NCBI GenBank assembly: GCA_030649935.1
Contig: JAUSFN010000036.1
Location: 155,789-219,788, forward strand
Reading direction: 5' to 3'
Origin: Candidatus Planktophila sp.
GTDB taxonomy: Bacteria > Actinomycetota > Actinomycetes > Nanopelagicales > Nanopelagicaceae
DNA: 64,000 nucleotides
Part shown: piece after piece, positions 26,966 through 38,339 of the stretch
How the letters are laid out: every line of letters starts with the position of its first letter
Position numbering within the stretch: the first letter of the stretch is position 1
Notes under the pieces: generated by a model
Told to the model about the DNA's origin: nothing
The model's database searches: none
Seen by the model: only the letters and a program-made list of their open reading frames with translations
Translations under genes and position numbers: made by a program

Positions 26966-27595
26966 TTACGAAACACGGTTCAGAGCCGAGATTGCACGCT
27001 CAGTTATCTCTTCTATGTTACCGCTTGCACTGACAGTAATGAGCAAGCCCTCGTTGCGATAGAAGGAAATGATCGGCGCAGTCTGTTCTTGATAGACCTC
27101 AAGGCGGCGAGAAATAACCTCTACTTTGTCATCTTCGCGTTGATAAACTTCACCACCGCACGATGGGCATTTATCTGTTGCAATGGTTGGAAGTCCACAC
27201 TCTTTACACGTTCTACGGCTTGATAAACGAGCGATTATTTCATCATTGTCTATAGAAAGTTCAAGGACTGCCGTTAATGGAGTCAATTTTTCCGCTAAGT
27301 TTGCTCGCAAAACCTCGGCCTGCAAAACATTTCGTGGAAAGCCATCTAAGAGAAAACCGTTTGCAAGATCGTCCTGAAGCAAGCGAGCCTTAACCATCTC
27401 ATTGGTAACTGAATCTGGTACTAATTCACCACGATCCATGAAACTCTTTGCTTGTAGCCCCAGTGGAGTTCCAGCTTTCAAATTGCTCCGGAAAATATCA
27501 CCCGTTGCGATATGCGGAATTGAATAGTGCGCTGCTAGGAATTGTGCCTGTGTTCCCTTACCAGCGCCTGGTGGACCTACCAGGACAAGGCGCAT
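26966..27595 (-). CDS. adk: Adenylate kinase
   Basis: A 209-residue kinase balancing ATP, ADP and AMP. The P-loop GPPGAGKGT is at residues 7-15, and LLDGFPRN is the conserved AMP-site segment. The lid carries four cysteines, CKEC and CPSC, separated by only 9 residues, where zinc-lid adenylate kinases I know have about 16. It is therefore a long-form, probably zinc-binding lid in shortened form; mycobacterial enzymes lack the lid. The start overlaps the secY stop by one base (TAATG). Confidence 0.95.
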   Translation of the reverse strand: MRLVLVGPPGAGKGTQAQFLAAHYSIPHIATGDIFRSNLKAGTPLGLQAKSFMDRGELVPDSVTNEMVKARLLQDDLANGFLLDGFPRNVLQAEVLRANLAEKLTPLTAVLELSIDNDEIIARLSSRRTCKECGLPTIATDKCPSCGGEVYQREDDKVEVISRRLEVYQEQTAPIISFYRNEGLLITVSASGNIEEITERAISALNRVS

Positions 27596-28890
27596 TACTT
27601 CAGGAATCCCTCATAGGAACGCTGCTGCAACTGTGACTCAATCTGCTTTGCAGTATCAAGGCCCACACCAACAACAATTAAGATCGCCGTTCCGCCGAAG
27701 GGGAAGTTCTGCGTCGCACCAAAGAGCACCAGTGCCCCAATTGGAATAACGGCAACTAATGCAAGGTATAGAGAGCCAGGGGCGGTAATACGAGAAAGCA
27801 CGTACTGCAGATACTCAGATGTAGGGCGGCCCGCACGAATACCAGGAATAAATCCACCGTATTTCTTCATATTATCTGCAACCTCATCTGGGTTGAAAGT
27901 AATTGCAACATAGAAATAAGTAAAGAAAATGATGAGACCTGCATAGGTAAGTACATAAATAATATTGTCACCATTTACAAAGTTACGACTAATCCATATC
28001 GCCCATGCTGATTGGCTATTTGTAAAGTTAACAATAAGCGAAGGAATATACAGTAAAGAGGAAGCGAAAATTACTGGAATTACGCCGGCCTGGTTAACTT
28101 TAATAGGTATGTAAGTACTTGTTCCGCCATAGGATTGACGTCCAACCATGCGCTTTGCGTACTGCACTGGAATACGACGCTGTGCCTGTTCAACAAAGAC
28201 TACTGCTGCAACGACTAGAACACCTACGGCCATAACGAATGAGAATGCAAAGAGACCCTTTTGAAGTTTGATGGACCACAGTTGACTTGGAAAACCTGCA
28301 GCAATAGATGTAAAAATCAAGATTGACATACCGTTACCGACACCACGATCAGTGATGAGCTCGCCGAGCCACATAATTACTGATGTTCCGGCGGTCATTA
28401 CAAAGATCATTGTGACAATTCGAGACCATGATGTATCTGGAATAATGGCCAAATCACAGCCTGCAATCAAACGACCTGGTGTTCGCGCAACAGCAATTAG
28501 TCCAGTGGACTGCAAAATTGCAAGACCGATTGTTAAGTAGCGCGTGTACTGGGTTAACTTTGCAGTTCCTGATTGGCCCTCATTTTTAAGTGTTTCGAAA
28601 CGAGGAATAACAACGGTGAGTAATTGAATAATAATTGAGCTAGTGATGTAAGGCATGATGCCAAGTGCAAAAACCGAAAGCTGGAGAAGTGCTCCACCGC
28701 TAAATAAATTTATTAGGCCGAAGAGACCACCTGATTCAACTGTGGACAAACACTGTTGAACATTTGAGTATGACACCCCTGGAGTTGGAACGACTGATCC
28801 AAAGCGGAAGAGCGCCATGATGGAAAGGGTGAAGAAGATCTTCCTACGTAGGTCAGGTGTCCTAAAGGCCATTGCGAATGCTGAAAGCAT
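27595..28890 (-). CDS. secY: Protein translocase subunit SecY
   Basis: A 431-residue channel protein with ten transmembrane helices. Family signatures include ALGIMPYITSSIIIQLL and GVGNGMSILIFTSI, and cytoplasmic loops carry the ribosome-binding basic residues. It forms the membrane channel with SecE and SecG. It follows rplO by about 41 nt at the end of the spc operon, the usual place. Confidence 0.97.
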   Translation of the reverse strand: MLSAFAMAFRTPDLRRKIFFTLSIMALFRFGSVVPTPGVSYSNVQQCLSTVESGGLFGLINLFSGGALLQLSVFALGIMPYITSSIIIQLLTVVIPRFETLKNEGQSGTAKLTQYTRYLTIGLAILQSTGLIAVARTPGRLIAGCDLAIIPDTSWSRIVTMIFVMTAGTSVIMWLGELITDRGVGNGMSILIFTSIAAGFPSQLWSIKLQKGLFAFSFVMAVGVLVVAAVVFVEQAQRRIPVQYAKRMVGRQSYGGTSTYIPIKVNQAGVIPVIFASSLLYIPSLIVNFTNSQSAWAIWISRNFVNGDNIIYVLTYAGLIIFFTYFYVAITFNPDEVADNMKKYGGFIPGIRAGRPTSEYLQYVLSRITAPGSLYLALVAVIPIGALVLFGATQNFPFGGTAILIVVGVGLDTAKQIESQLQQRSYEGFLK

Positions 28891-28931
28891 TGATCTTCTC
28901 CACTCTTTCTATCTATTAAATGGTGCTTTGA

Positions 28932-29372
28932 TTAAAGAACGGTGGTTTTTCCGCCGGCAGCTGCGATTTTATCTACCGCAGTTGATGAGAATGCATGTGC
29001 CGTGACGTTTACCTTTACATCGATATCGCCATTGCCTAACACCTTAACGGGAAGAGACCCACGAACTGCACCCATTGCAATGAGATCTGCAACGGTTACA
29101 TCGCCACCCTTAGGGAATAGCGCGTTAATTGTTGAGACATTAACTGCTTGGTACTCAATACGAGCAGGGTTCTTGAAGCCGCGAAGTTTAGGTAAACGCA
29201 TTACGAGAGGTAGCTGTCCACCTTCGAAACCTGCACGAACCTGATTACGGGCACGAGTTCCTTTGCCACCACGACCTGCTGTCTTACCCTTTGATGCCTC
29301 ACCGCGACCCTTTCGAGTTTTAGCTTTCTTAGCACCAGGGGCTGGACGAAGATGATGAAGTTTCAGTGTCAT
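28932..29372 (-). CDS. rplO: 50S ribosomal protein L15
   Basis: A 146-residue L15. It opens [39 protein letters not shown], with the basic Gly-rich arm that winds through 23S rRNA, and [18 protein letters not shown] is conserved. It is 2 nt after rpmD. Confidence 0.96.
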   Translation of the reverse strand: MTLKLHHLRPAPGAKKAKTRKGRGEASKGKTAGRGGKGTRARNQVRAGFEGGQLPLVMRLPKLRGFKNPARIEYQAVNVSTINALFPKGGDVTVADLIAMGAVRGSLPVKVLGNGDIDVKVNVTAHAFSSTAVDKIAAAGGKTTVL

Positions 29373-29374
29373 CG

Positions 29375-29557
29375 TTATTCAACCTCCTCAACTGTGATCA
29401 AGTGACGAACTGCGTAAACCATTCCGCGAATCTCTGGACGATCTTCTTTTACGACAACATCGTTAATGCGCTTGAGGCCCAATGAACGAAGTGTGTCGCG
29501 TTGCTCTGGCTTGTTTCCAACTTTCGAGCGAATCTGAGTTACTTTTAAACGTGGCAT
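29375..29557 (-). CDS. rpmD: 50S ribosomal protein L30
   Basis: A 60-residue L30: [25 protein letters not shown] is the family core. Its start overlaps the rpsE stop by one base. It is normal in length for bacterial L30. Confidence 0.96.
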   Translation of the reverse strand: MPRLKVTQIRSKVGNKPEQRDTLRSLGLKRINDVVVKEDRPEIRGMVYAVRHLITVEEVE

Positions 29558-30180
29558 TAGACACCTACTGTGATCTGTGAAGCTCGGATAATTGCAGCAG
29601 GTGCAACATCTTCTAATGGAAGACCACGTCGAGCAGCGATTTGTGCTGGGCTCTCAAGCATCTTTAACGCTGCAACGGTGGCGTGAACCATATTGATTGC
29701 ATTGTTAGATCCAAGTGACTTAGTCAATACATCCGTGATGCCTGCACACTCAAGTACTGCACGCACTGGACCACCGGCAATTACTCCGGTACCTGGGCTA
29801 GCTGGGCGAAGTAGAACTACGCCAGCTGCAGTCTCTCCTTGTACTGAGTGTGGAACAGTTCCTTGAATACGTGGAACAGTAAAGAAGGATTTCTTAGCCT
29901 CTTCTACTGCCTTTGCAATCGCTTGTGGAACTTCCTTTGACTTTCCGTAACCAATTCCAACCTGACCATTGCCGTCACCGACAACAACGAGAGCAGTGAA
30001 TGAGAAACGACGTCCACCCTTTACAACTTTAGATACGCGGTTAATAAATACAACGCGCTCCATAAATGGGTTTTTTTCTTTTTCGCGATCATCGCGACGT
30101 TCGCGGCGTTCACCACGACCTTTGCCCGCACCAGCGCGATCATTTCCTGCTGGGGCTGCAGTAGTTGGATTAGCGGCCAT
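29557..30180 (-). CDS. rpsE: 30S ribosomal protein S5
   Basis: A 207-residue S5, which shapes decoding fidelity. The dsRNA-binding half contains [34 protein letters not shown] and the C-terminal half contains [23 protein letters not shown]. The first roughly 37 residues are a basic, low-complexity actinobacterial-type extension. It overlaps rplR by one base. Confidence 0.96.
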   Translation of the reverse strand: MAANPTTAAPAGNDRAGAGKGRGERRERRDDREKEKNPFMERVVFINRVSKVVKGGRRFSFTALVVVGDGNGQVGIGYGKSKEVPQAIAKAVEEAKKSFFTVPRIQGTVPHSVQGETAAGVVLLRPASPGTGVIAGGPVRAVLECAGITDVLTKSLGSNNAINMVHATVAALKMLESPAQIAARRGLPLEDVAPAAIIRASQITVGV

Positions 30181-30557
30181 TAGAACTCCAATCCATTCTC
30201 TCGTGCACCATCAGCAACTGCTGCAATGCGTCCGTGATATTTATTACCGGTGCGATCAAAAACGACAGCATCGATTCCGGCAGTCTTAGCGCGTGTTGCA
30301 ATTAATGCACCTACCGCTTTTGCTTTAGCGCTCTTGTCAGCTTTATCGTTACGGAAATCTGCCTCCATTGTTGAGGCGAAGGCAAGTGTCTTGCCGACAG
30401 TGTCATCGATTACTTGAACGAACAAGTGACGTGACGAACGTGAAACGACTAAACGTGGACGTGCTGGCGTTCCCGAGAGCTTTTTGCGAACTCGGAAAGC
30501 ACGACGGGCGCGGGCATTTGTTGCCGAGCCTTTGCGGACCTTTACTCCAATAGCCAT
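30180..30557 (-). CDS. rplR: 50S ribosomal protein L18
   Basis: A 125-residue L18, the 5S rRNA-binding protein. [35 protein letters not shown] is the conserved core and ARENGLEF the ending. It overlaps rplF and rpsE by single bases, a fully coupled stretch. Confidence 0.96.
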   Translation of the reverse strand: MAIGVKVRKGSATNARARRAFRVRKKLSGTPARPRLVVSRSSRHLFVQVIDDTVGKTLAFASTMEADFRNDKADKSAKAKAVGALIATRAKTAGIDAVVFDRTGNKYHGRIAAVADGARENGLEF

Positions 30558-31096
30558 TACTTCTTACCCGTCTTTCCTTGCTTGCGGCGAACAACTTCAC
30601 CTGAGATACGTAAGCCCTTACCCTTATATGGATCGGCCTTACGAAGCTTCTTTACCTTGGCAGCTACTTCGCCAACTTTTTGCTTATCTATTCCAATGAT
30701 TTGGAACTTAGTTGGCGACTCAACTTTGAAGGTGATTCCAGCAGGTGCTGGGAAATCAATGTTGTGGCTATATCCGAGTTGGAACTCAAGGTTTGCGCCC
30801 TTTTCAGCGACACGGTAACCAACGCCAACGATTTCAATCGTTGTTGAATATCCATGTGTAACTCCTTCGACCATGTTCGCAACTAATGTGCGAGAAAGGC
30901 CGTGAAGGGAGCGAGTTAAGCGCTCTTCATTGGGACGGGCCACTGTGATGACACCCTCTGTTTGTGAGACTTGAATTGGCTCTGCAACGTTGAGCGAGAG
31001 AGATCCCTTAGGACCCTTTACTGAAACGTTCTGGCCTGCAATTGTGATTTCAACACCGGTTGGGACGGCGATTGGCATACGACCGATACGGGACAT
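30557..31096 (-). CDS. rplF: 50S ribosomal protein L6
   Basis: A 179-residue L6 with two repeated folds. [17 protein letters not shown] opens it and [13 protein letters not shown] near the end is the family signature. It stabilises the GTPase-associated region. It begins 6 nt after rpsH. Confidence 0.97.
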   Translation of the reverse strand: MSRIGRMPIAVPTGVEITIAGQNVSVKGPKGSLSLNVAEPIQVSQTEGVITVARPNEERLTRSLHGLSRTLVANMVEGVTHGYSTTIEIVGVGYRVAEKGANLEFQLGYSHNIDFPAPAGITFKVESPTKFQIIGIDKQKVGEVAAKVKKLRKADPYKGKGLRISGEVVRRKQGKTGKK

Positions 31097-31102
31097 TAGC
31101 GA

Positions 31103-31507
31103 TCACCACACATAGGCGAGAACTTCTCCGCCTACGCCCTGTTTATTGGCTTGCTTATCAGTAAGCAATCCAGATGAGGTTGAAATGATTGCAACGCCTA
31201 ATCCACCAAGTACTTTTGGAAGAGCTGTCGACTTTGCGTAGACGCGAAGTCCTGGCTTGCTTACACGGCGTAAACCAGCGATTGAACGCTCTCGGTTTGC
31301 GCCAAACTTAAGGTCAAGAACTAGGTTCTTAACTACTCCATCTTCTGCTTCATCAACGCGATATGCAGCGATGTATCCCTCTTGTTGAAGGATCGCTGCA
31401 ATTCGTACCTTGACCGATGAAGACGGCATTGACACCGAATCATGGTAGGCAGAGTTCGCATTGCGCAGACGAGTCAACATGTCTGCGATCGGATCTGTCA
31501 TTGTCAT
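31103..31507 (-). CDS. rpsH: 30S ribosomal protein S8
   Basis: A 134-residue S8 that binds the central domain of 16S r[17 protein letters not shown] opens it and [11 protein letters not shown] closes it. An ATG two codons inside the chosen one is equally plausible. In many bacteria S8 also represses the spc operon; no such site was verified here. Confidence 0.96.
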   Translation of the reverse strand: MTMTDPIADMLTRLRNANSAYHDSVSMPSSSVKVRIAAILQQEGYIAAYRVDEAEDGVVKNLVLDLKFGANRERSIAGLRRVSKPGLRVYAKSTALPKVLGGLGVAIISTSSGLLTDKQANKQGVGGEVLAYVW

Positions 31508-31584
31508 ACGTGGCCTCGTGGCCTTTCTCGAACTGGTTTCCTTCTCGGACCTATTTCGTTGTAGTTAGTTGGATAGAAGCGGGG

Positions 31585-31770
31585 TTACCAAGATGCCTTG
31601 GTGATGCCAGGAAGTTCACCACGGTGCGCCATTTCACGGAAGCACACGCGACAAATTCCAAACTTTTGGTAGACAGCGTGTGGACGCCCACAACGGCTGC
31701 ATCGGGTGTAGCCGCGAACCTTGAACTTTGGTTTGCGAGCTGCTTTGACGACTAGTGATGTTTTTGCCAT
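31585..31770 (-). CDS. rpsN: 30S ribosomal protein S14 type Z
   Basis: A 61-residue short S14. CSRC and CRVC pairs form the zinc site, so this is the C+ (type Z) form that goes with zinc-replete growth. GITKASW is the typical C-terminus. It lies 3 nt after rplE and about 77 nt before rpsH. Confidence 0.96.
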   Translation of the reverse strand: MAKTSLVVKAARKPKFKVRGYTRCSRCGRPHAVYQKFGICRVCFREMAHRGELPGITKASW

Positions 31771-31773
31771 CTC

Positions 31774-32331
31774 TTATGCCTCTCTAAATGGAAAACCAAG
31801 GGCTTTTAATAGCGCATGGCCTTCTGCATCGTTCTTTGCTGTAGTAACGAAGGTGATATCCATTCCACGTGGACGATCGATCTTGTCCTGTTCGATCTCT
31901 GGGAATACCACTTGTTCTGTCAACCCAAAAGTGTAATTACCCTTGCCATCAAACTGCTTTGGAGATAGACCGCGGAAGTCACGGATACGTGGAAGTGAGA
32001 TAGAGAGCAAGCGATCTGCAAACTCCCACATTCGATCTCCACGCATTGTTACGTGTGCGCCAATTGGCTGACCTTCACGAAGTTTGAACTGTGCAATTGA
32101 TTTACGTGACTTAGTAACTTGTGGCTTTTGTCCAGTAATAGTTGCTAAGTCGCGGATTGCACCTTCAATAAGCTTTGAATCACGAGCTGCATCGCCAACA
32201 CCCATGTTGACCACAATCTTTGTCAGGTTTGGAATCTGCATCACGTTTTTATAACCGAATTGAGTTTTTAGCGCAGGAGCGATTGTGCTCTTGTACTTGC
32301 TCTTAAGACGTACATCTAACTCTGTAGACAT
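31774..32331 (-). CDS. rplE: 50S ribosomal protein L5
   Basis: A 185-residue L5, which holds 5S rRNA and touches P-site t[19 protein letters not shown] and [17 protein letters not shown] are family signatures. It overlaps the rplX stop by one base. Confidence 0.97.
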   Translation of the reverse strand: MSTELDVRLKSKYKSTIAPALKTQFGYKNVMQIPNLTKIVVNMGVGDAARDSKLIEGAIRDLATITGQKPQVTKSRKSIAQFKLREGQPIGAHVTMRGDRMWEFADRLLSISLPRIRDFRGLSPKQFDGKGNYTFGLTEQVVFPEIEQDKIDRPRGMDITFVTTAKNDAEGHALLKALGFPFREA

Positions 32332-32642
32332 TAGATGTCCTTTCCGGTGCGACGTGAGATTCGAACATTCTTGCCCTCGTCATCTTTACGTGAGCCAATG
32401 CGTGATGCCTTGCCATCAGAATCTGCGACCATGACATTTGAAATGTGAATTGCAGCCTCCATCGTGACGATTCCGCCGACTTTAACGCCGCGATCTCCAG
32501 TTGACTCTTTAGTGTGGCGCTTTTGGCGATTCACACCTTCGATGAGGATCCGCTCCCCGTCAACGGAAAGAACTTTTCCAGTAACGCCTTTATCTTTTCC
32601 AGCGATAACCAAAACGGTGTCATTCTTCTTAATCTTTGCCAT
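32331..32642 (-). CDS. rplX: 50S ribosomal protein L24
   Basis: A 103-residue L24 with the KOW motif [20 protein letters not shown] at the N-terminus. It is an assembly initiator of the 50S subunit. It follows rplN by 3 nt. Confidence 0.97.
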   Translation of the reverse strand: MAKIKKNDTVLVIAGKDKGVTGKVLSVDGERILIEGVNRQKRHTKESTGDRGVKVGGIVTMEAAIHISNVMVADSDGKASRIGSRKDDEGKNVRISRRTGKDI

Positions 32643-32645
32643 TTT

Positions 32646-33014
32646 TTATAGCACCTCCGGAGCTAGCGAGATGATCTTCATAAACTTTTTATCGCGAAGT
32701 TCGCGTGCAACTGGTCCGAAGATACGGGTTCCACGTGGTTCGCCATCGGCTTTCAAGATCACTGCGGCATTCTCATCAAATTTAATGTAAGAGCCGTCTG
32801 GACGACGACGCTCCTTGACTGTGCGAACGATGACGGCTTTTACAACCTCACCTTTCTTGACCTGTCCACCAGGGATTGCATCCTTGACGGAACATACGAT
32901 GATGTCTCCGATACCGGCATAACGGCGCTTGGATCCACCCAGCACACGGATACACAGAAGCTCTTTAGCCCCAGTGTTATCGGCAACGCGTAGGCGCGAC
33001 TCTTGTTGAATCAT
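32646..33014 (-). CDS. rplN: 50S ribosomal protein L14
   Basis: A 122-residue L14. [28 protein letters not shown] is the invariant start, and [18 protein letters not shown] is near the end. It lies at the 30S interface next to L19. Confidence 0.97.
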   Translation of the reverse strand: MIQQESRLRVADNTGAKELLCIRVLGGSKRRYAGIGDIIVCSVKDAIPGGQVKKGEVVKAVIVRTVKERRRPDGSYIKFDENAAVILKADGEPRGTRIFGPVARELRDKKFMKIISLAPEVL

Positions 33015-33031
33015 TTCTTATCCACCAGCCC

Positions 33032-33301
33032 TTACTTGGCCTTCTCGAGAATCTCAACTAAACGCCAGCGCTTTGTCGCTGAGAGTGGTCGAGTTTCCAT
33101 GATGAGTACACGATCGCCCATGCCGGCAGTATTTGCCTCGTCATGTGCCTTTAACTTATGTGAGCGTGAGAGAACCTTTGAGTACATACCGTGCTTCACA
33201 CGATTTGATACCTCGACAGTAATGGTCTTATCCATCTTGTCGCTCACGACTACGCCTTCACGAACCTTGCGAAATCCGCGATCTTCATTAGCTGTTTCCA
33301 T
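33032..33301 (-). CDS. rpsQ: 30S ribosomal protein S17
   Basis: An 89-residue S17, an OB-fold primary binder of 16S r[24 protein letters not shown] and [20 protein letters not shown] are conserved. It overlaps the rpmC stop by one base. Confidence 0.97.
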   Translation of the reverse strand: METANEDRGFRKVREGVVVSDKMDKTITVEVSNRVKHGMYSKVLSRSHKLKAHDEANTAGMGDRVLIMETRPLSATKRWRLVEILEKAK

Positions 33302-33519
33302 TAGGCAGCTCCCCCGATTCCTAGTTCGCGCTCGCGCATAATTGTGTAGACGCGTGCAATCTCTTTACGTACCGCACCTAAGCGGCCATGGCTTTCAAGT
33401 TGACCTGTTGCTGCTTGGAAACGAAGATTAAATAACTCTTCCTTCATCTCGCGCACTTTGTCAGTTAACTCCTCGGCCGATAATTGGCGCAACTCTTCAG
33501 TTGTAGTTGTAGTAGCCAC
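33301..33519 (-). CDS. rpmC: 50S ribosomal protein L29
   Basis: A 72-residue helical L29 at the exit tunnel. [27 protein letters not shown] is diagnostic. A short Thr-rich N-terminus precedes it. It directly follows rplP (33519/33520). Confidence 0.96.
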   Translation of the reverse strand: MATTTTTEELRQLSAEELTDKVREMKEELFNLRFQAATGQLESHGRLGAVRKEIARVYTIMRERELGIGGAA

Positions 33520-33933
33520 TTATGCCTCCTCACGCTTCACAACACGACATTTCATTGGAAGTTTATGTATTGCAAGACGCATCGCTTCATTAGCAACAGC
33601 TTCAGTTACACCTGATATTTCAAACATCACGCGACCTGGCTTTACGTTTGCAATCCACCACTCCGGTGAACCCTTACCTGAACCCATGCGAGTTTCAGCT
33701 GGCTTCTTAGTGATTGGACGATCTGGATAAATATTGATCCAAACCTTTCCACCACGTTTGATGTAACGAGTCATAGCGATACGAGCGGCTTCAATTTGAC
33801 GGTTAGTTACGTATGCAGGCTCTAAAGCTTGAATACCATAATCACCGAAAGCAACTGCGCTACCGCCCTTTGTTGCACCACTACGGGAAGGGTGGTGCTG
33901 CTTACGGTGCTTAACGCGACGTGGAATTAACAT
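33520..33933 (-). CDS. rplP: 50S ribosomal protein L16
   Basis: A 137-residue L16 near the A site. [19 protein letters not shown] opens it, and [18 protein letters not shown] carries the loop that reaches the tRNA. It lies directly after rpsC. Confidence 0.97.
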   Translation of the reverse strand: MLIPRRVKHRKQHHPSRSGATKGGSAVAFGDYGIQALEPAYVTNRQIEAARIAMTRYIKRGGKVWINIYPDRPITKKPAETRMGSGKGSPEWWIANVKPGRVMFEISGVTEAVANEAMRLAIHKLPMKCRVVKREEA

Positions 33934-33934
33934 G

Positions 33935-34699
33935 TTAGTTATCTCCTTCGGCTACAGCCGCTGGCTTTGTAATAGTTACTTCACCGCGCGCTGGGCGTGG
34001 AGGACGTGGTCCGCGGCGCTCTGGCTTTGGTGCGCGAGCTTCAGCTAACGCTGTCGCTGCACGCTCTGCACGTGAGCCAATAATTTCACCCTTATAGATC
34101 CAGACCTTTACACCTAAGCGGCCAAAAGTAGTTGCCGCTTCGTAGAAGCCGTAATCGATATCGGCACGAAGTGTGTGCAATGGGACGCGACCTTCTCGAT
34201 AGAACTCTGAGCGAGACATTTCAGCCCCACCAAGACGACCACCACACTGAACACGAATGCCTTGTGCGCCTGCCTTCATCGCAGATTGCATTGACTTCTT
34301 CATTGCGCGACGGAATGAAACACGGGCAGCTAACTGCTCGGCGATTCCCTGTGCAACAAGCTGTGCATCAATCTCTGGGTTCTTAACTTCAAGAATATTT
34401 AACTGAACTTGCTTGCCAGTTAACTTCTCAAGACGCTGACGCAAGATATCTGCCTCTTGGCCACGACGACCAATTACAATTCCTGGACGAGCAGTATGTA
34501 GATCGATACGGACACGATCGCGTGTGCGCTCGATTTCAATTCGAGATACGCCTGCGCGCTCCATACCCTTCTGCATCATGCGACGGATTTCGACATCTTC
34601 CTTGACGTAATCCTTGTACAACTTGTCTGCATACCAACGTGACTTAAATTCAGTTGTAATGCCGAGACGGAAGCCGTGTGGGTTTACTTTTTGACCCAT
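33935..34699 (-). CDS. rpsC: 30S ribosomal protein S3
   Basis: A 254-residue S3. [14 protein letters not shown] opens it; the KH domain carries [24 protein letters not shown] marks the C-terminal domain. The last roughly 45 residues are a basic Pro/Arg-rich tail as in other actinobacteria. It lines the mRNA entry channel. It overlaps rplV by one base. Confidence 0.97.
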   Translation of the reverse strand: MGQKVNPHGFRLGITTEFKSRWYADKLYKDYVKEDVEIRRMMQKGMERAGVSRIEIERTRDRVRIDLHTARPGIVIGRRGQEADILRQRLEKLTGKQVQLNILEVKNPEIDAQLVAQGIAEQLAARVSFRRAMKKSMQSAMKAGAQGIRVQCGGRLGGAEMSRSEFYREGRVPLHTLRADIDYGFYEAATTFGRLGVKVWIYKGEIIGSRAERAATALAEARAPKPERRGPRPPRPARGEVTITKPAAVAEGDN

Positions 34700-35136
34700 T
34701 ACTTGGTCGCTCCCTTCACGCTAGTTTTTCTGGCATTCATAGTTTTAGTTGCATCTTTAACATCACTTACTGCAACAGAGATATGTGAAGAGCGCTTCAA
34801 GATACGGAATCCGCGACCCTGAGCGCGTGGACGAAAGCGCTTCATTGTGCGGCCCTCGTCAACGAGAGCTTCAATTACCCACAGCTCTGAGGCATCGCGG
34901 ATAGCGGGATTTTTAGCCTTTGCATTTGCAACGGCGCTATTTAAAAGAGTGAACACATCGCTACCGGCAGCTTGTGGAGCAAACTTTAAAATTGAAAGTG
35001 CTTGATCGGCACGTTGTCCACGAATTAGGTCAACGATACGTCGAGCCTTCTGTGGGGTGTGGCGAATGTCGCGCAAAACTGCGCGAGCAATTAATGGAGC
35101 TTGAGTACTCTCTAGGTCCGGCGTTGTATTAGGCAC
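34699..35136 (-). CDS. rplV: 50S ribosomal protein L22
   Basis: A 145-residue L22 lining the exit tunnel. The frame is open further upstream to 35259, but that part is the shadow of rpsS. The GTG at 35136, inside the last codons of rpsS, gives the expected N-terminus ahead of [24 protein letters not shown]. The rplV start and rpsS stop overlap by 8 bases. The beta-hairpin loop is represented by [18 protein letters not shown]. Confidence 0.93.
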   Translation of the reverse strand: MPNTTPDLESTQAPLIARAVLRDIRHTPQKARRIVDLIRGQRADQALSILKFAPQAAGSDVFTLLNSAVANAKAKNPAIRDASELWVIEALVDEGRTMKRFRPRAQGRGFRILKRSSHISVAVSDVKDATKTMNARKTSVKGATK

Positions 35137-35413
35137 GTGTTGCTCTCCGATCTTCGCCCTTGACGTGACCACGGAACGTACGTGTTGGTGAGAACTCACC
35201 AAGCTTGTGTCCAACCATCGCGTCGGTAATGAAAACTGGGATGTGCTTGCGACCATCATGTACTGCGATGGTGTGTCCGATCATTGAAGGAATGATCATT
35301 GAGCGACGTGACCAGGTCTTAATCACGTTCTTGGTATTGGCATCGTTTTGAGCAACTACCTTCTTGAGTAGATGTCCATCAACGAATGGACCCTTCTTGA
35401 GACTTCTTGGCAT
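35129..35413 (-). CDS. rpsS: 30S ribosomal protein S19
   Basis: A 94-residue S19 of the head. [19 protein letters not shown] and [20 protein letters not shown] are nearly invariant. It follows rplB by 12 nt and overlaps rplV. Confidence 0.97.
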   Translation of the reverse strand: MPRSLKKGPFVDGHLLKKVVAQNDANTKNVIKTWSRRSMIIPSMIGHTIAVHDGRKHIPVFITDAMVGHKLGEFSPTRTFRGHVKGEDRRATRA

Positions 35414-35425
35414 GAGGGCTCCTAC

Positions 35426-36259
35426 CTACCGCTTCTTATTCGTTTTGCGACGACGGACAATCAATGAATCTGATGCTTTTTTCTTACGAGTGCGGCCTTC
35501 AGGCTGACCCCAAGGCGTCACTGGGTGACGGCCTCCGGAAGTCTTACCTTCACCACCACCGTGTGGGTGATCAACTGGGTTCATAACAACTCCGCGAACA
35601 GATGGGCGCTTGCCCTTCCAACGCATGCGACCGGCTTTTCCGTAGTTGATATTGGACTGTTCAGCATTTCCAACTTCACCAACGGTTGCGCGGCACCGCA
35701 CATCGACGTTGCGAATTTCACCAGATGGCATACGAAGTTGCGCGAGCGCACCTTCTTTTGCAACAAGCTGAACTGAGGCGCCTGCTGAACGAGCAATCTT
35801 TGCTCCTCCACCTGGACGAAGTTCAATTGCATGAACGACGGTACCTACTGGAATATTGCGAAGTGGCAGGTTATTGCCAGGCTTAATATCTGCCTTAGGG
35901 CCATTTTCAACGGTTGCACCCTGCTCTAATTTATTTGGCGCGATGATGTAACGCTTTTCGCCATCTGCATAGTGCAGAAGTGCGATACGTGCGGTGCGGT
36001 TTGGGTCGTACTCAATGTGAGCGACCTTTGCTGGCACACCATCTTTATCATTGCGAATAAAATCGATGAGGCGGTAGGCACGCTTGTGACCTCCACCTTG
36101 GTGGCGAATAGTGATGCGTCCTGCATTGTTGCGTCCGCCCTTTGAGTGGATTGGACGAACAAGTGACTTCTCAGGTGTTGAACGTGTGAGTTCAGCAAAA
36201 TCTGGAACGCTTGCGCCGCGTTGACCCGGGGTCGTTGGCTTTAATTTACGAAGTGCCAT
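35426..36259 (-). CDS. rplB: 50S ribosomal protein L2
   Basis: A 277-residue L2 needed for subunit joining and peptidyl transfer. [27 protein letters not shown] and [16 protein letters not shown] (with the functionally important His) are present. It lies about 33 nt after rplW. Confidence 0.98.
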   Translation of the reverse strand: MALRKLKPTTPGQRGASVPDFAELTRSTPEKSLVRPIHSKGGRNNAGRITIRHQGGGHKRAYRLIDFIRNDKDGVPAKVAHIEYDPNRTARIALLHYADGEKRYIIAPNKLEQGATVENGPKADIKPGNNLPLRNIPVGTVVHAIELRPGGGAKIARSAGASVQLVAKEGALAQLRMPSGEIRNVDVRCRATVGEVGNAEQSNINYGKAGRMRWKGKRPSVRGVVMNPVDHPHGGGEGKTSGGRHPVTPWGQPEGRTRKKKASDSLIVRRRKTNKKR

Positions 36260-36292
36260 GATGATCCTTTTCTCTTAGAAGTCCAGTTCCGG

Positions 36293-36586
36293 CTAGGAAA
36301 CTGGCCCTCCGAAGATGTCGATACGGTCGCCAGCTGCTACCTGCACAATTGCGCGCTTTGTGTCTTTACGTTTTCCATCACCGAAACGGGTCTTCTTGTT
36401 CTTGCCCTGACGGTTCATAGTGTTAACGCTGACTACCTTTACACCAAAGGTTTTTTCAACTGCGATTTTGATCTCAGTCTTGTTAGCATCTGGTGCAACG
36501 ATAAATGTGTATTTGTTCTCATCAAGTAGTGAGTAGCTCTTTTCAGAGACAACTGGTGCTACTAGAACATCGCGGTAATCTTTCAT
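36293..36586 (-). CDS. rplW: 50S ribosomal protein L23
   Basis: A 97-residue L23, the docking site for trigger factor and SRP at the exit. [17 protein letters not shown] and the [17 protein letters not shown] stretch are typical. Its start overlaps the rplD stop by 4 bases (ATGA). Confidence 0.96.
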   Translation of the reverse strand: MKDYRDVLVAPVVSEKSYSLLDENKYTFIVAPDANKTEIKIAVEKTFGVKVVSVNTMNRQGKNKKTRFGDGKRKDTKRAIVQVAAGDRIDIFGGPVS

Positions 36587-37248
36587 GCGCTGACCTCGCT
36601 TTCACGTGCAACTGCCTTTACCACTTTGCGTGGTCCGGCTAGAAAATCCTTGATTGCGCTCTCAGAGAAGACAACGTCATCACTTTTGAGAATGTCGTAA
36701 GCGTTCAACTGATCTGGAACAAGAAGATGTAGATCATCAGCGTTACGAAGTGAGCGCCACGCTAGATCCTCAGAGCGAGATACAACTACTAGAAGATTCT
36801 TACGTGTGCTGAACTGACGAACCGCTGCAATTGCCGCCTTCGTAGAAGGTGCAGTTGAAACTGAATCTAAAACATGAATACGATCATTGCGCTGACGATC
36901 AGAGAGAACTCCACACAGTGCTGCGGCAATCATCTTCTTTGGTGTGCGCTGGAAATATGTACGAGGGCGAACAGCATGGGCTGTACCGCCGCCTTTCTGG
37001 TTAGGTGAACGTGAAGATCCCTGACGGGCACGACCTGTTCCCTTCTGCTTGAAAGGCTTCTTTCCTCCACCACTTACTTCTCCACGGTTCTTAGATTTCT
37101 GAGTACCTTGGCGAGCAGCGGCAAGCTGGGCTGTGACAACTTGGTGGATTAGTGGAACGTTTGTTTGAGCGTCGAAGATTTCAGTAGGTAAATCAACTGA
37201 TCCAACCTTCACGCCTTCAGCGTTCTTGACTTCAATTGTAAGCGCCAT
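36583..37248 (-). CDS. rplD: 50S ribosomal protein L4
   Basis: A 221-residue L4. The extended loop [25 protein letters not shown] enters the exit tunnel. In Escherichia coli L4 also controls S10 operon transcription; no such leader was confirmed here. It lies 3 nt after rplC. Confidence 0.96.
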   Translation of the reverse strand: MALTIEVKNAEGVKVGSVDLPTEIFDAQTNVPLIHQVVTAQLAAARQGTQKSKNRGEVSGGGKKPFKQKGTGRARQGSSRSPNQKGGGTAHAVRPRTYFQRTPKKMIAAALCGVLSDRQRNDRIHVLDSVSTAPSTKAAIAAVRQFSTRKNLLVVVSRSEDLAWRSLRNADDLHLLVPDQLNAYDILKSDDVVFSESAIKDFLAGPRKVVKAVARESEVSA

Positions 37249-37251
37249 GAG

Positions 37252-37944
37252 TTACGCACCTGCCTTTGCTGTTTCAAAGATCGCATGCTTTGCAGCAGAG
37301 CGAATGAAAACAAGTTGTCCATCTGGACCAGGAACTGATCCTTTAATAAGTAGCAAGTTGCGCTCTGCATCAACTGAGTGCACAACTAAGTTTTGTGTTG
37401 TGACCTTTACTCCACCCATAACACCTGCCATGCGCATTCCTTTGAAAACGCGACCTGGTGTTGAACATGCACCAATTGAGCCTGGCATACGGTGTTTACG
37501 ATCAACACCGTGAGATGAGCCAAGACCATGGAATCCGTGGCGCTTCATAACACCGGCAGTTCCCTTTCCCGTGCTTGTACCAGTGGCATCGATGAGTTCT
37601 CCGGCAGTGAAAACCGTTGCACCAATCTCTTGTCCAACCGTGTACGACGATGTATCAAGAGTGCGTAACTCTGCAACTGAGCGACGTGGAGTCACGCCAG
37701 CTTTAGCAAAGTGGCCAGCGAGTGGCTTCGTAATCTTCTTTGGATCGATCGCGCCGTATGCGATCTGAACAGCTGAGTAACCATCTACTTCAGGGGTACG
37801 AATCTGCGTCACGACGCATGGACCGGCTTCAACAACGGTTACTGGAACCATTTTGTTGTTAGCATCAAAAACCTGTGTCATTCCTATCTTCTTACCGAGA
37901 ACGCCTTTGATGGACGAGCCGGCAGCTTGAGTTGTATATGTCAT
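37252..37944 (-). CDS. rplC: 50S ribosomal protein L3
   Basis: A 230-residue L3 near the peptidyl transferase centre. [14 protein letters not shown] opens the core, and the loop [26 protein letters not shown] is the family signature. It follows rpsJ by 16 nt. Confidence 0.97.
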   Translation of the reverse strand: MTYTTQAAGSSIKGVLGKKIGMTQVFDANNKMVPVTVVEAGPCVVTQIRTPEVDGYSAVQIAYGAIDPKKITKPLAGHFAKAGVTPRRSVAELRTLDTSSYTVGQEIGATVFTAGELIDATGTSTGKGTAGVMKRHGFHGLGSSHGVDRKHRMPGSIGACSTPGRVFKGMRMAGVMGGVKVTTQNLVVHSVDAERNLLLIKGSVPGPDGQLVFIRSAAKHAIFETAKAGA

Positions 37945-37960
37945 CTTTCTCGTCCTTTCC

Positions 37961-38269
37961 CTAGAGCTTGATCTCGATGTCGACGCCAGCTGGCAGATCG
38001 AGACGCATCAAGGAGTCAACAGTTTTAGGTGTTGGGTCGATGATGTCGATAAGGCGCTTATGTGTGCGCATCTCGAAGTGTTCGCGGCTGTCTTTATATT
38101 TGTGAGGAGAGCGAATAACACAGTATGTGTTCTTCTCTGTTGGTAGCGGCACTGGACCCGCGACCGTTGCACCAGTGCGCTCAACTGTTTCAACGATTTT
38201 CTTCGCTGATGAGTCAATCACCTCATGGTCGTAGGCCTTGAGTCGAATGCGGATCTTTTGTCCCGCCAT
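37961..38269 (-). CDS. rpsJ: 30S ribosomal protein S10
   Basis: A 102-residue S10 (NusE), which also joins NusB in transcription antitermination. [29 protein letters not shown] and [36 protein letters not shown] segments are intact. It is the first gene of the S10 operon, separated from tuf by 104 nt holding a strong hairpin. Confidence 0.97.
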   Translation of the reverse strand: MAGQKIRIRLKAYDHEVIDSSAKKIVETVERTGATVAGPVPLPTEKNTYCVIRSPHKYKDSREHFEMRTHKRLIDIIDPTPKTVDSLMRLDLPAGVDIEIKL

Positions 38270-38339
38270 GTCGTTCTCCTTCGTTTTTAGTAAATCTTCG
38301 TCAATTCTGCATTAATTTTCTTGTCAAACTTTTGTTAAC

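Noticed and set aside
34699..35259. Extended rplV frame starting at 35259
   Set aside because: The extra N-terminal part overlaps the highly conserved rpsS gene in another frame; the GTG at 35136 gives the standard L22 start.
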